In this document: positions 26,091 to 34,598 of the stretch, piece by piece
Layout of the letters: the number at the start of each line of letters is the position of its first letter
Numbering within the stretch: the stretch's first letter is position 1
The notes under the pieces: generated by a model
What the model was told of the DNA's origin: nothing
What the model saw: the letters and a program-made list of their open reading frames with translations, nothing else
Database searches by the model: none
Origin: Paenarthrobacter nitroguajacolicus
GTDB lineage: Bacteria; Actinomycetota; Actinomycetes; Actinomycetales; Micrococcaceae
Assembly: GCF_029952445.1 (NCBI RefSeq)
Contig: NZ_JAQPPK010000021.1
Span: 1-64,000 of the forward strand
Length of the DNA stretch: 64,000 bases
Direction of reading: 5' to 3'
Made by a program: the position numbers and the translations under genes

Positions 26091-27299
26091 CTAGGTGCGT
26101 GTCTTCCGTAGCAAGCGCTCCCGGTACGCCGGATTCACGGCGGCGGCACACGCAGCCGCAGCGAGCCCGAAGGCGGCGTCGAGGACCGCCTGGTCCGCTC
26201 CGGCTGAGGCGCCGAATGACGCGAATTCTGCAGTGTGGTGTGCCGCACCGCGGACGTCGTAGCCAACCATCGGATGGATACTGGGCACCAGCTGCGAAAC
26301 GTTGCCCATGTCAGTGGAGGCCACAGGATCGGTACTGCAGGCCACGTCCCGGCCCCGCGCGGTCATCGCGTCCCTGTACGCCTGGGAGAGGAAGGCGTCC
26401 TGGCGCAGTTCGGCATACGAGTTGCCCGAGGGTGTCACTTGGAGCGTGCATCCGCTGGCGTGGGCGCCGCCTTCGAGGCAGCGCCGCACTTTGTCCTGGA
26501 TGGTTTTCAGGATGCGGATGTTCGGGGCACGCATTTCAACGTTGGCTCTGGCACGTTCGGGGATGACGTTGACCGCGCTTCCGCCTTCCGTGACGATCAG
26601 CGAAACGATGGACCCCGCGGGAAGTTGCTGCCGGGCCAGGGCGATGGCCGTTTGAGCGATGACCATGGCATCCAGGGCGTTGACGCCCTCAGCAGGAGCA
26701 GCCGCGGCATGGGCAGGCCTGCCCTCGAACAGCACATCCCACATGCCCATGGCCAACGAAGAACCACCCACGACGTCGGTTGCTGCCGCGTGCGCCATCA
26801 TGGCCAGGGAGACGTCGTCGAAGAAGCCTTCGTCGATCAAATCCACTTTCCCTCCGGTGGTCTCCTCCGCCGGTGTTCCCAGGACCTTGACGGTGATATC
26901 CAGTTGCCCGGCCACGGCCGCGAGCGCAAGCGCCGCCCCCACGGCGCTGGCTGCGTTGATATTGTGCCCGCACGCGTGTCCGATGGCCGGGAGGGCGTCG
27001 TACTCAACGCACAGTGCCACCACGAGCTCACCCGAACCGAACCGCGCGCTGAAGGCGGTGGACTGCGACGGCTGCTTTTCGTCCAAGGTGAAGCCGGCTT
27101 TCCGCAGCACCCTTTGGACACGTTTGACGGCCCGGAACTCCTCGCCGCCAAGTTCCGGATCCGCGTGGATCGAATGGCTGAGATCCAGGATTTCGGGCTT
27201 CCAACGCTGAAGGTGGCTGTCCAGGATGGCGCGGATGTCGTCGCGGGCGGGAAGTACGACGGCGGAACTTGGGCTGCCGTTGATGGGACCTGTCATCAT
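26091..27299 (-). CDS. M20-family amidohydrolase (AbgB/peptidase-like)
   Basis: 402 aa. CVEYDALPAIGHACGHNINA near residue 97 and GTPAEETTGGKVDL near residue 140 carry the metal ligands of the M20 amidohydrolases, and HHTAEFASFG is the late ligand region. The family cleaves acyl-amino acids, dipeptides or p-aminobenzoyl-glutamate. It follows an MFS transporter with overlapping start/stop, so the transporter probably imports its substrate, an amide or dipeptide. The Lrp-type regulator divergent from the pair suggests an amino-acid link. Confidence 0.87.
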   Translation of the reverse strand: MMTGPINGSPSSAVVLPARDDIRAILDSHLQRWKPEILDLSHSIHADPELGGEEFRAVKRVQRVLRKAGFTLDEKQPSQSTAFSARFGSGELVVALCVEYDALPAIGHACGHNINAASAVGAALALAAVAGQLDITVKVLGTPAEETTGGKVDLIDEGFFDDVSLAMMAHAAATDVVGGSSLAMGMWDVLFEGRPAHAAAAPAEGVNALDAMVIAQTAIALARQQLPAGSIVSLIVTEGGSAVNVIPERARANVEMRAPNIRILKTIQDKVRRCLEGGAHASGCTLQVTPSGNSYAELRQDAFLSQAYRDAMTARGRDVACSTDPVASTDMGNVSQLVPSIHPMVGYDVRGAAHHTAEFASFGASAGADQAVLDAAFGLAAAACAAAVNPAYRERLLRKTRT

Positions 27300-28714
27300 G
27301 CGGTCACCTGCCCGGACGGACGCTTGGGATAGCTTGCGCTGGCCGCTGCCGCCACCAGGGCCGCGACGGCCAGCGCACCCCAGATGAAGAACAGGCCGCC
27401 CTCAGTGATGTGTCCCGACTCGGCATTGGCGGAAGAGATCAGCTTTACGACGGCCGCACCCACCGCGATGCCAACCGACAGGGCAAGCTCGTTCAGGCCT
27501 GCAGCTGTGGAGGTTTCCTCCAAGGGCACCCCTTCAACCGACAATGAGCGCGTGCCTGCCTGGTACATGCCCAGGCTCAGGTTGAACATGGCGAAGCCAA
27601 CGCAGTACCCGGCCAAGGAGCCGTGGGCCAGCAGCATCACCACGAATCCCCCGGCCAGCAGGACGCCCGCGAAGACCAAGGTGGTGCGTTCGCCGAACTG
27701 CCGGAGCGCCTTGGTTGTCAGGAGTGAGGAACCCAGGGACAGCACTGATGCGAGGGCCAGGACAACAGCGATCATAAGCGGGCTTAGGCCGAAGCCGTAG
27801 CCCGTCTTGTCCGGGTTGGAATGCAGGAAGATGCCGTTGGTTCCGAAGTAGCTGATGGATGCGAAGCCAAAGAAGAATGTGGCCATCGAGACTGCACGGA
27901 TCCTGGGAATGGCCAGCATGCGCAGGTCCATGAACCGCTTGCCCGGGGCGGCGCTGGCGTCACGCTTGGCCCAGAACGCCAAGAGGACCAGCCCAAGCAG
28001 TCCTGCTGTCAATGTGCGGGCGTCCAGCCAACCCCATTCGGGCGCCATGGAAAGCGCCACGACGAACCCGATGAGCCCCAGGGAGCAAGCCAGCAGCGGC
28101 GCAAGGGCCAGGCCCTCACGTGTCGGGACCCCGGCGTCGGGCATCAAGAAGGAGCAGACGAAGGCGACCACCGCGAACGGCACGGCAACCCAGAAGCCGA
28201 GCGTCGGATCGGTAACGCCCACGATCCCGGCCAGAAGTCCACCAGCTCCCACCATGATCATGAGCATGCCGATCATGACGCTGACGCCGGTGCGGGTATG
28301 GCCCGGGCTGGTGACGCGGAGGATTCCCATCATCAGCGGGATGAACCCCACCACGCAGGTGAGCATGACGACGCCAAGAGTCACTGTCCACAACGATGGC
28401 CACAGCGCCATTTGCAGCACGCCGACCGTCACCACCGCGGTGGACCAGCGCAGCACCAGTCTGTAGCCGTAGCTGTCTCCGAGCCTCGAGATGATCGGGG
28501 TGAGCACGGCAAAGCTGACGTTGGAGATGAGGAAGATGCCGTTGATGGTGGGATCGTCGATCTCGAAGACCGGCCCCAACGCCGGGAGGATGGGGTTGAG
28601 GTACCCCTGCGTGACGCCGCTAAGCGATTCAATCAGTGCCATTGCCAGGATCAATCCTGTGATGGTCCGGCGAGTCACGGCTGACGTCGCCGACGGTGCT
28701 GTCTTGCTTGCCAT
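27296..28714 (-). CDS. MFS transporter (DHA2-like, about 14 spans)
   Basis: 472 aa. SRLGDSYGYRLVLRWSTAV is the first cytoplasmic-loop motif and LMMGILRVTSPGHTRTGVSV follows in the fourth span region. Two extra spans in the middle suggest the 14-span drug:H+ antiporter layout. It is the first gene of a two-gene unit with the M20 amidohydrolase, and a two-module Lrp regulator is divergent. It could be an importer of the hydrolase substrate or an exporter of its product. Confidence 0.83.
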   Translation of the reverse strand: MASKTAPSATSAVTRRTITGLILAMALIESLSGVTQGYLNPILPALGPVFEIDDPTINGIFLISNVSFAVLTPIISRLGDSYGYRLVLRWSTAVVTVGVLQMALWPSLWTVTLGVVMLTCVVGFIPLMMGILRVTSPGHTRTGVSVMIGMLMIMVGAGGLLAGIVGVTDPTLGFWVAVPFAVVAFVCSFLMPDAGVPTREGLALAPLLACSLGLIGFVVALSMAPEWGWLDARTLTAGLLGLVLLAFWAKRDASAAPGKRFMDLRMLAIPRIRAVSMATFFFGFASISYFGTNGIFLHSNPDKTGYGFGLSPLMIAVVLALASVLSLGSSLLTTKALRQFGERTTLVFAGVLLAGGFVVMLLAHGSLAGYCVGFAMFNLSLGMYQAGTRSLSVEGVPLEETSTAAGLNELALSVGIAVGAAVVKLISSANAESGHITEGGLFFIWGALAVAALVAAAASASYPKRPSGQVTA

Positions 28715-28774
28715 GTGCTTCCTTGGGTGTCGTGTCTTGCGCAGGATCTCTGCCTGCGGTAGGTGGTGATACGA

Positions 28775-28790
28775 GTCACAACGTTATGAC
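28775..28790. promoter_or_regulatory. Palindromic operator-like site between MFS and Lrp genes
   Basis: GTCACAACGTTATGAC matches its own complement at 14 of 16 positions. It lies in the spacer between the divergent MFS and Lrp genes, where the Lrp protein would be expected to bind. Confidence 0.45.
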
Positions 28791-28843
28791 CAGCGTCTAC
28801 ACTGACTACGAAATTGTTCAAAACCCACTCAAAGCAGGCAACA

Positions 28844-29854
28844 GTGAACGAATCAGCCATGATTTCCGAGTTGGACCTGGAAATCGTGAATGCCCTTCAG
28901 ATCAACCCACGGGCTGAATGGAGCCGGGTGGCGGATGCCCTTGGGCTGTCCGGGCCCACCGTTGCCCGGCGCTGGAACACGCTTGCAGAGCAAGGCCAGG
29001 CCTGGATTACGCCGTCCCCCGGGCAGCGCTACCTCAACACAGGCTGGTCCGCCTTCATCCATTTGTCTTCCACCCCCGGCGAGAGCGAGGACTTGCTTGA
29101 GCGCCTGTGCGCGGAGCCTTCGTTCGCCACCGTCTCCCTGGTCACGGGCTCGCACGACATCTTCATGGACTGCTTCGCTTCAAGCCACGCGGAATTGATG
29201 GACATCGTCACCGGGACCTTTCCGCGGCTGCCCGGGATAACCCACAGAGAGGTAGTCTTCGTCACCAAGTTGTACCGGCAGGCCTCGGAATGGCGCAGCG
29301 GTACTTTGGAACCTGCCCGGGCACGACTCGTCTCGGCCGAACCCCTGCCCGAGCAAGCAGGCTACTCACCCGATCATTTGGACGCGTCGCTGTTGGAGGA
29401 GCTCGCAAAGAATGGCCGTGCCACCTGGGCTGAACTGGGCGCCGCCTGTGGCGTGTCACCCCAGACGGCGCGCCGACGCGTGGAGCGGTTCCTCGCTGCG
29501 GGCTACATATCGCTTCGGTGCGATACGTCGACGTCGGCCCAGCAGGGCCTGAGGGAGGTCACTTTGGTACTGAACGTCCCGGCCCATTTTGTTGACGACG
29601 TCGGCCGCTACTTTGCTGCCTTGCCGAACTGCCGCTTGAGCGCCCAGGTCCTGGGCGCGCAAAACCTGGTGGTCACCCTGTGGGTCCGCGATTACCTGGA
29701 GGTCCAGGCTTACGAACGCGAACTGGCCGAGCGCGCTCCGGGCAGTGCAGTCATGTCCCGGCAGGCGGTGGTGCGGACCTACAAGAGGCTTGGCCATGTG
29801 CTGGATGAATCGGGCCGGAGCCGCAAAGTGGTGCCGTTGCCGCTGTGGAAGTGA
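28844..29854 (+). CDS. Lrp/AsnC-family regulator with two DNA-binding and two effector modules
   Basis: 336 aa from GTG 28844 (AGCAGGC upstream); ATG 28859 is also possible. There are two helix-turn-helix segments, SELDLEIVNALQINPRAEWS near residue 7 and DASLLEELAKNGRATWAELG near residue 182, each followed by an AsnC/RAM-type domain. The protein is thus a tandem of two normal Lrp proteins (about 150 aa each), a layout known in actinobacteria. It probably controls the divergent MFS/amidohydrolase pair. Confidence 0.87.
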   Translation: MNESAMISELDLEIVNALQINPRAEWSRVADALGLSGPTVARRWNTLAEQGQAWITPSPGQRYLNTGWSAFIHLSSTPGESEDLLERLCAEPSFATVSLVTGSHDIFMDCFASSHAELMDIVTGTFPRLPGITHREVVFVTKLYRQASEWRSGTLEPARARLVSAEPLPEQAGYSPDHLDASLLEELAKNGRATWAELGAACGVSPQTARRRVERFLAAGYISLRCDTSTSAQQGLREVTLVLNVPAHFVDDVGRYFAALPNCRLSAQVLGAQNLVVTLWVRDYLEVQAYERELAERAPGSAVMSRQAVVRTYKRLGHVLDESGRSRKVVPLPLWK

Positions 29855-30010
29855 GTCCGTTGCGAGCTTGTCCACAAACAGGGAATTGCGCGTCCGGAAA
29901 ACGATAGTCTGGTGGCAGATGGGCAACAGCTCATCGCACCGTTAACGAACAAAAGACCCGATAGCAGTCGGGTCTTCGTTCAGCGCGATGCGCTCATTGA
30001 TGCGGTATGA
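29855..30010. other. Spacer with a possible leaderless 8-codon ORF
   Basis: TAGTCT at 29905-29910 looks like a -10 element and is followed nine bases later by ATG 29919, which opens an 8-codon frame (MGNSSSHR) ending at 29945. The terminator at 29953 follows eight bases after the stop. The -35 is poor (TTGCGC, 13-base spacing). It could be a short leader transcript or chance. Confidence 0.25.
29953..29976 (+). terminator. Terminator hairpin
   Basis: AAGACCCGA (29953-29961) pairs with TCGGGTCTT (29968-29976) around a six-base loop. It lies downstream of the Lrp gene and of the possible 8-codon ORF. Confidence 0.65.
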
Positions 30011-30052
30011 GGGCCATAGAACCTCAAACGCCACATCTTGAGTCTATGGCCC
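30011..30052. other. Strong hairpin upstream of small gene copy 2
   Basis: GGGCCATAGA (30011-30020) pairs with TCTATGGCCC (30043-30052), and CTCAA/TTGAG extends the stem inside with a two-base bulge, giving about 15 pairs. It sits roughly 55 bases before the ribosome-site hairpin of the 36-codon gene. It may be a terminator of upstream transcription or part of a structured leader; no equivalent is clear before copy 1. Confidence 0.45.
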
Positions 30053-30106
30053 CCGCACCCACGGCGCAACGCTCCGCTGCTGCCCTGGGTGCGGCCGTGT
30101 CCTTTT

Positions 30107-30120
30107 CCTCCGGGAGGAGG
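30107..30120 (+). promoter_or_regulatory. Shine-Dalgarno site in a GGGA-tetraloop hairpin, copy 2
   Basis: The same CCTCC/GGAGG pairing as at 171-184, with identical loop and identical seven-base distance to the ATG (30128). Identity extends from TTCCTCC through GTGCCGGCATG, more than expected from protein conservation alone. Confidence 0.55.
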
Positions 30121-30127
30121 TGCCGGC

Positions 30128-30238
30128 ATGACATTCAAGCGTAGACGCGAGGAGCCATGGGGCGCCTGGAACCTGGCGGTCAACATTCTGCGACTCGTCG
30201 TTGATGTGACCCGCTGGTTCTGGCACAACATCCCGTAA
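30128..30238 (+). CDS. 36-aa small protein, copy 2
   Basis: 36 aa, starting MTFKRRREEPWGAWNLAVNI and ending FWHNIP. It differs from copy 1 at seven positions, mostly in the basic head and two in the hydrophobic part (V to T, L to W). It keeps the same leader hairpin and downstream hairpin. The two copies are nearly 30 kb apart and have unrelated neighbours (MFS gene, VOC gene), so they behave as independent units and not as parts of operons. Function unknown. Confidence 0.6.
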   Translation: MTFKRRREEPWGAWNLAVNILRLVVDVTRWFWHNIP

Positions 30239-30245
30239 CAGGGAG

Positions 30246-30279
30246 CGGAGGCTGTCGGCAAATACGCTGGCAGCCTCCG
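30246..30279 (+). terminator. 14-bp hairpin after small gene copy 2
   Basis: Bases 30246-30259 pair with 30266-30279 around AAATAC. Compared with 310-342, stem positions differ on both strands in a way that keeps pairing (for example C-G to T-A, and T-G to A-T), which supports a selected RNA structure. Confidence 0.6.
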
Positions 30280-30323
30280 TCGGGCTCTGGACGGAATGCC
30301 CAAACACCGGCAGGATCAGACCC

Positions 30324-30743
30324 ATGACTACGTCCATTTTCGTGAATTTGCCCGTCAGCGACCTCGAGGCATCCAAGGCCTTCTACACAGCGCTTGGTTA
30401 CACCATCAACCCGAATTTCACCGACGAAACGGCGGCTTGCGTGGTTTTCAGCGACACGATTTACACCATGCTCCTCACCCACGAAAAATTCAGCCAGTTC
30501 ACCAAGCAGCCCATCGCGGACACCAAAAACTCGACGGCGGCCATCGTCGCCCTTTCAGCCGACAGCCGTGAAGACGTGGATTCGCTGGCAAACAAGGCCC
30601 TCGAAGCGGGCGGCTCAGAGACTTACGACCCGCAGGATCTCGGATTCATGTACAGCCGGGCTTTCAGGGACCTCGATGGCCACCACTGGGAAGTGCTGTG
30701 GATGGACGCCGCCGCAGCCCAGGCCGGCCCGCCGGAGCACTAA
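30324..30743 (+). CDS. VOC-family protein (lactoylglutathione-lyase-like)
   Basis: 139 aa. SIFVNLPVSDLEASKAFYTA opens the first half of the fold, TMLLTHEKFSQF follows, and FRDLDGHHWEVLWMD closes the second with the Glu ligand position. It belongs to the large group of uncharacterised glyoxalase-like proteins related to PhnB/YaeR. The substrate is unknown. It ends next to a long inverted repeat shared with the convergent DUF1304 gene. Confidence 0.82.
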   Translation: MTTSIFVNLPVSDLEASKAFYTALGYTINPNFTDETAACVVFSDTIYTMLLTHEKFSQFTKQPIADTKNSTAAIVALSADSREDVDSLANKALEAGGSETYDPQDLGFMYSRAFRDLDGHHWEVLWMDAAAAQAGPPEH

Positions 30744-30747
30744 AGGA

Positions 30748-30810
30748 CAACGCGGGGTCACTTATGGCCCATGTTGACGGCAAACATGGGCCATAAGTGA
30801 CCCCGCGTTG
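30748..30810. repeat. Long perfect inverted repeat (family member B)
   Basis: Arms of 28 bases (30748-30775 and 30783-30810) are exactly complementary around a seven-base loop. The repeat fills the whole gap between the convergent VOC and DUF1304 genes. The arm (CGGGGTCAC..TTATGGCCCA) resembles the other long inverted repeats of this window. It probably works as a bidirectional terminator. Confidence 0.75.
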
Positions 30811-30812
30811 CT

Positions 30813-31199
30813 TTAAAGGAGGGCGAGGATTCCAAGCACGACGGCGAGCAAAGGCGTTGTGCCCTGGAGGGTGGCTGCGCGGAGGTACTTCCGCCCGCTG
30901 GCCGCGAGGACCAAGGCGGCCAGGAGCATGGAGCCGCAACTGCTGAACACGAGGGTCCAGCCCACCTGCGGTGCCCCTGCCCAAACAGCGATGATTCCGA
31001 TCAGTGCGCCGATGGCCAGGAACAGGTTGTAGAAGCCCTGGTTGTAGGCCAAGGGCTTGGTGGTCTCGGCGTCTGCCTGTGAAGTGAGGCTGAAACGCTT
31101 CCACGTAGCCGGCTTGGTCCACGTGATGGACTCCATGGTGAAGATGTAAACGTGAAGCAGCGCGGCAATCAGCGCAAAAATCAGGGAGGCCAGGATCAT
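30813..31199 (-). CDS. DUF1304 membrane protein
   Basis: 128 aa with four membrane helices. HVYIFTMESITWTKPATWKR and AYNQGFYNLFLAIGALIG are the conserved DUF1304 blocks. The function of the family is not established. It is a single gene ending at the long inverted repeat. Confidence 0.85.
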   Translation of the reverse strand: MILASLIFALIAALLHVYIFTMESITWTKPATWKRFSLTSQADAETTKPLAYNQGFYNLFLAIGALIGIIAVWAGAPQVGWTLVFSSCGSMLLAALVLAASGRKYLRAATLQGTTPLLAVVLGILALL

Positions 31200-31238
31200 G
31201 GTCTGATCCTAGCCTCCCTGTGTTCTTCGGCCCGGCCG

Positions 31239-32108
31239 TCAGGTGCTGAGCAGCTCCAGCGTGGCGCCGGCAAATGCCGCAGCTGACCCGTTCCAGCGGG
31301 CCAGCAATCCTTGGAGGTTCTCACCATCTGCCCGGTGCGCAGGGGTTTCAGACTCCAGTGTGGCAAGGATCCCGGTCCGCAGCTCGGTGTTGAAGTTCAC
31401 TTTGCCTACGTTCATGGACGGCGCTTTCGCGAGCTCCTCTGCCGGGATGCCTGAGGCGCCATGCAGAACCAACGGAACGTCCGTGCGGGAAGCAACTTCC
31501 TGCAGCACGTCCCACCGGATATTCGGCTCACCCCGGTACTTTCCGTGAACGTTGCCAACAGCAACAGCCAGCAGTTGCGCGCCGGTTCGCTCGACGAAGT
31601 CGGCCACCTGCGCAGGGTCGGTGAGACCGGGGACGGAAGTGGCGGCGTCGGGCGCTGTTGCTGAAAACGCCCGGTCCTCGTCGCCCGCCAGACCGCCCAG
31701 TTCCGCTTCGATCACGACGTCGGAACGGCCTGCCGCAGCCAGCGCGGCACGGACTTCGCGGACCAAAGCGATGTTCTCCTCCAACGGCAGCGACGAGCCA
31801 TCGGCCAGAACGGAGTCCGCACCAGCCGCCACGGAGTCGAGGATGACCTGCAGCTCCGAGGCGTGGTCCAGTTGCACTGAAACCGGAACGCCCGCGGAGT
31901 CGGCCAAACCACGGAGGGCCGTGATGAGTCGGAGTCCGTTGGCGGTGGAGGCAGTCTTGGGAGCCACCAGGAGGATCACGCCCCGCCCGGATTCCTCGGC
32001 TGCCGACACCACGGCCAACGCAGTGGTGAAGTCGTAGCAGGTGAAGGCCGGGACAGCGGAGCCGGAAGCCAGGGCGGAGTTGACCAGCTGATCGAGTGCA
32101 GCGCGCAT
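31239..32108 (-). CDS. Class II (zinc) ketose-bisphosphate aldolase-like enzyme
   Basis: 289 aa. VSVQLDHAS carries the catalytic Asp and a zinc His, VIEAELGGLAGDED the zinc Glu region, VGNVHGKYRG and LVLHGASGIP the other zinc ligands, and VGKVNFNTELR the phosphate loop. It is the last gene of the sugar-acid operon and its ATG overlaps the permease stop by one base. It probably cleaves the phosphorylated oxo-acid made by the upstream dehydrogenase and kinase. Typical tetronate pathways use the unrelated OtnC decarboxylase at this step, so the exact substrate may differ. Confidence 0.82.
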   Translation of the reverse strand: MRAALDQLVNSALASGSAVPAFTCYDFTTALAVVSAAEESGRGVILLVAPKTASTANGLRLITALRGLADSAGVPVSVQLDHASELQVILDSVAAGADSVLADGSSLPLEENIALVREVRAALAAAGRSDVVIEAELGGLAGDEDRAFSATAPDAATSVPGLTDPAQVADFVERTGAQLLAVAVGNVHGKYRGEPNIRWDVLQEVASRTDVPLVLHGASGIPAEELAKAPSMNVGKVNFNTELRTGILATLESETPAHRADGENLQGLLARWNGSAAAFAGATLELLST

Positions 32109-33574
32109 CAGTGGGCCAGGCCTCCAACCAGGATCCAGGCCACGTAGGTGAGGACGAAGCCGGCCAAGCCGAGGATGGTGGTGAGGACGGTCCAGGTCTT
32201 GAGTCCGTCGGACACGGTGAGGCCGTAGTAGCGGATCACGGTCCAGAAGCCGGCATCGGTTACGTGGGACAGTCCGAGCGCGCCAAAGCCGATGGCGATC
32301 ACGATCACGGCGATCTGCGCGGGCGAGTAGCCACCTTCCATGACCGCAGAGGTGAGCAGGCCCGTCGTCGTGACGATTGCCACCGTGGCCGAACCCTGGG
32401 CGGCACGCAGGGCCAACGAAATTATGAAGCCGAGCACGATCACCGGCAGGCCGAGGCTGTCCAATGTGTGGGACAGCGCAGCGCCAATGCCGGACGTCCG
32501 GAGGACTTCACCGAACACGCCACCGGCAGCAACCACCATCAGGATGGAGGCGATGGGAGGCAGGGCGCCCTCGAAGATCTCGCCTGTTTCCTTGAGCGAC
32601 CAGTTGCGGCGGACGGCAAGCAGGAAGAAGGAGAGGGCAACAGCCACCAGCAAAGCGAAGAACGGGTTGCCGATGAACGACGCTACGCCGTACCAGTAGT
32701 TGTCCTTGGCGATGGTCAGCGTACCGACAGTACCGAGGAGGATCTGGACGATCGGAGCGGCGATCAGAAACATGATCAGGCCCGGACGCGGCGGGGCGAT
32801 GGCGCGAGCCCCGGGGCCGTCATGGCCAACGTGGACGAGCGAATCGGAGCCGAATTCTTCCACCTGGGCCTTGACGCCCGGAAGCAGTTCGTAATCCTTG
32901 CGGTTCATGATGCTGGCCACCCAGTAGGACAGGAAGCCAAGGGGAATGCAGATGATCAGGGAGATCATGGTGATGAGTCCGATGTCGGCACCGAACACAC
33001 CAGCGCCTGCAACGATGCCCGGGTGCGGCGGAACGGCCACATGGATGGACAGCATGATTCCGGCCATGGGCAGGCCGAACTTGATCGGGTGGACCTTGGC
33101 GATCTTGGCGAACGCGTAAACGATTGGGACCAGGACGATCACACCGACCTCGAAGAACACCGGGATCGCCACAAGGAAGCCGACGGCGGTCAAGGCGACG
33201 GCGACGCGCTTGGCACCGAGCTTTTCCGTGAAGTGGGTGGCCAGCGACTGAACGCCTCCGGAAACTTCAATCATGCGGCCGAGGATGGCGCCGAGGGCGA
33301 TAAGCAGTGCCACCTTGCCCATGGTGCTGCCGACGCCGTTGGTCACCACCGTGAAGATGTCCTTGAGCGGAATCTGGGCGGCAACGCCTACCAGGATGCT
33401 GACGGCCAGCAGGGCAACAAATGCCTGGATCTTGAACCGGATGATCAGCACCAACAAAAGGGCGATGCCCGCGGCGGCGATGGTCAGCAGAAGCGGTGTT
33501 CCCAGCTCCACTGCGGGCTTGATCGCCGGGGCGTCAGCGGCCCCGACCATGAGGGAATTGATGAGGGGATTCAT
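32108..33574 (-). CDS. GntP-family sugar-acid:H+ symporter
   Basis: 488 aa with 12-14 membrane spans. KVALLIALGAILGRMIEVSG and FVALLAVSILVG near the N-terminus, VPPHPGIVAGAGVFGADIGL in the middle and LSHVTDAGFWTVIRYYGL near the end are GntP marks. The family imports gluconate and related aldonic acids. AAGGAGA lies before the ATG. Located between the dehydrogenase and aldolase genes, it is the likely uptake system of the pathway. Confidence 0.9.
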   Translation of the reverse strand: MNPLINSLMVGAADAPAIKPAVELGTPLLLTIAAAGIALLLVLIIRFKIQAFVALLAVSILVGVAAQIPLKDIFTVVTNGVGSTMGKVALLIALGAILGRMIEVSGGVQSLATHFTEKLGAKRVAVALTAVGFLVAIPVFFEVGVIVLVPIVYAFAKIAKVHPIKFGLPMAGIMLSIHVAVPPHPGIVAGAGVFGADIGLITMISLIICIPLGFLSYWVASIMNRKDYELLPGVKAQVEEFGSDSLVHVGHDGPGARAIAPPRPGLIMFLIAAPIVQILLGTVGTLTIAKDNYWYGVASFIGNPFFALLVAVALSFFLLAVRRNWSLKETGEIFEGALPPIASILMVVAAGGVFGEVLRTSGIGAALSHTLDSLGLPVIVLGFIISLALRAAQGSATVAIVTTTGLLTSAVMEGGYSPAQIAVIVIAIGFGALGLSHVTDAGFWTVIRYYGLTVSDGLKTWTVLTTILGLAGFVLTYVAWILVGGLAH

Positions 33575-33678
33575 TGGGGCGGTGTCTCCTTTGACAGACC
33601 AGTCTAAAGAAGACCGGCGGGAGGTGGCGGCGACGGCGAAGGGGGGATCGCCGTCGTCGCGCGTTCTGGGGTTGGTGC

Positions 33679-34581
33679 TTAGGCGGTGCGCTTGGCAGGC
33701 GCTACGACCTTGATGACGGCGGAGTCGTCTGCGGCGGCGAGGCCCTGGGCCTGGCCGAGGAGGTAAAGCTGTTCTGCAGCAGCGGCAACGGGCGCGGCGA
33801 GTCCTGCGGCCCGGGTTGCCTTGCCCACGATGCCCATGTCCTTGACGAAAATGTCCAAGCGGCTGAGGACCTCAGCGCCTTCTTCGTCGTAGGCCTCAAG
33901 AATGCGCGGACCGCGGTTGGAGAGCATGAAGGAACCGGCCGCTCCAGCTTCCAGGGCGGCCAGGGTCTTGGCTTGGTCGAGGCCCAGGGCGTCAGCGAGC
34001 GCCAAGGCTTCAGCGGCGGCAGCAATGTGGACGCCGCACAACAGCTGGTTGACCGTCTTGAGGGCTTGGCCGTCGCCGGGCTTGTCGCCGACGATCGTCA
34101 GCGTGGAGGCCAGCAGTTCCAGTGCAGGCCGGGCCTTTTCGAGGGCTTCGGGCTCGGCACCCACCACGATCAGGAGATCGCCTTCGCCGGCACGCTTGGG
34201 GCCGCCGGACAGGGGTGCATCCACCAGGGACACGCCGTATTCGGCCAGTTTGGCCACGGTTGCCGGAATGGCTTCCGTGCCGACCGTGCTGCCCAGGATG
34301 ACGACGGCGCCCGGCTTCAGGACGGTCGCGACACCGTTCTCACCGAAGAGGACATCGTCGAGTTGCTCGCCGTTGCGGACAGCGAGCAGCAGCGCATCAG
34401 CGTCCTGAGAAGCTTCACGGGCCGAAGCGAAGGTCTTGATGCCGGCTGCCGCCGCGAGCTCCAGGCGGGGTTCGGCGATGTCGAAACCGTGCACGGTCAG
34501 TTCGGATGCGAGGCGGGTAGCCATCGGCAGGCCCATGGCACCCAGGCCCAGGACGGTGACGGTGTAGTTGCTGCTGGTCAT
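33679..34581 (-). CDS. ltnD: NAD-dependent beta-hydroxyacid dehydrogenase (L-threonate dehydrogenase-like)
   Basis: 300 aa. VTVLGLGAMGLPMATRLASE is the NAD site, LVDAPLSGGPKRAGEGDLLI the substrate-binding block, and GDGQALKTVNQLLCGVHIAA carries the catalytic Lys of the 3-hydroxyisobutyrate dehydrogenase family. Next to a four-carbon acid sugar kinase it most likely oxidises a tetronate (for example L-threonate) at C2. The name is given from context and similarity, so medium certainty. Confidence 0.85.
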   Translation of the reverse strand: MTSSNYTVTVLGLGAMGLPMATRLASELTVHGFDIAEPRLELAAAAGIKTFASAREASQDADALLLAVRNGEQLDDVLFGENGVATVLKPGAVVILGSTVGTEAIPATVAKLAEYGVSLVDAPLSGGPKRAGEGDLLIVVGAEPEALEKARPALELLASTLTIVGDKPGDGQALKTVNQLLCGVHIAAAAEALALADALGLDQAKTLAALEAGAAGSFMLSNRGPRILEAYDEEGAEVLSRLDIFVKDMGIVGKATRAAGLAAPVAAAAEQLYLLGQAQGLAAADDSAVIKVVAPAKRTA

Positions 34582-34598
34582 GGTGTTCTCCGTTGAAT

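Noticed and set aside
24672-26111. 479-codon open frame on the plus strand opposite the acyltransferase gene
   Set aside because: Its translation is low-complexity His/Arg/Gln-rich text, whereas the minus strand gives a well-formed membrane acyltransferase.
30748-30810. CRISPR or tRNA-like structure in the long inverted repeats
   Set aside because: Each is a single hairpin without spacers, cloverleaf or T-loop; a terminator explains the position.
32096-33607. 503-codon open frame opposite the GntP permease
   Set aside because: Asp/Gly/His/Gln-rich composition with no fold signals; the permease on the other strand has all family motifs.
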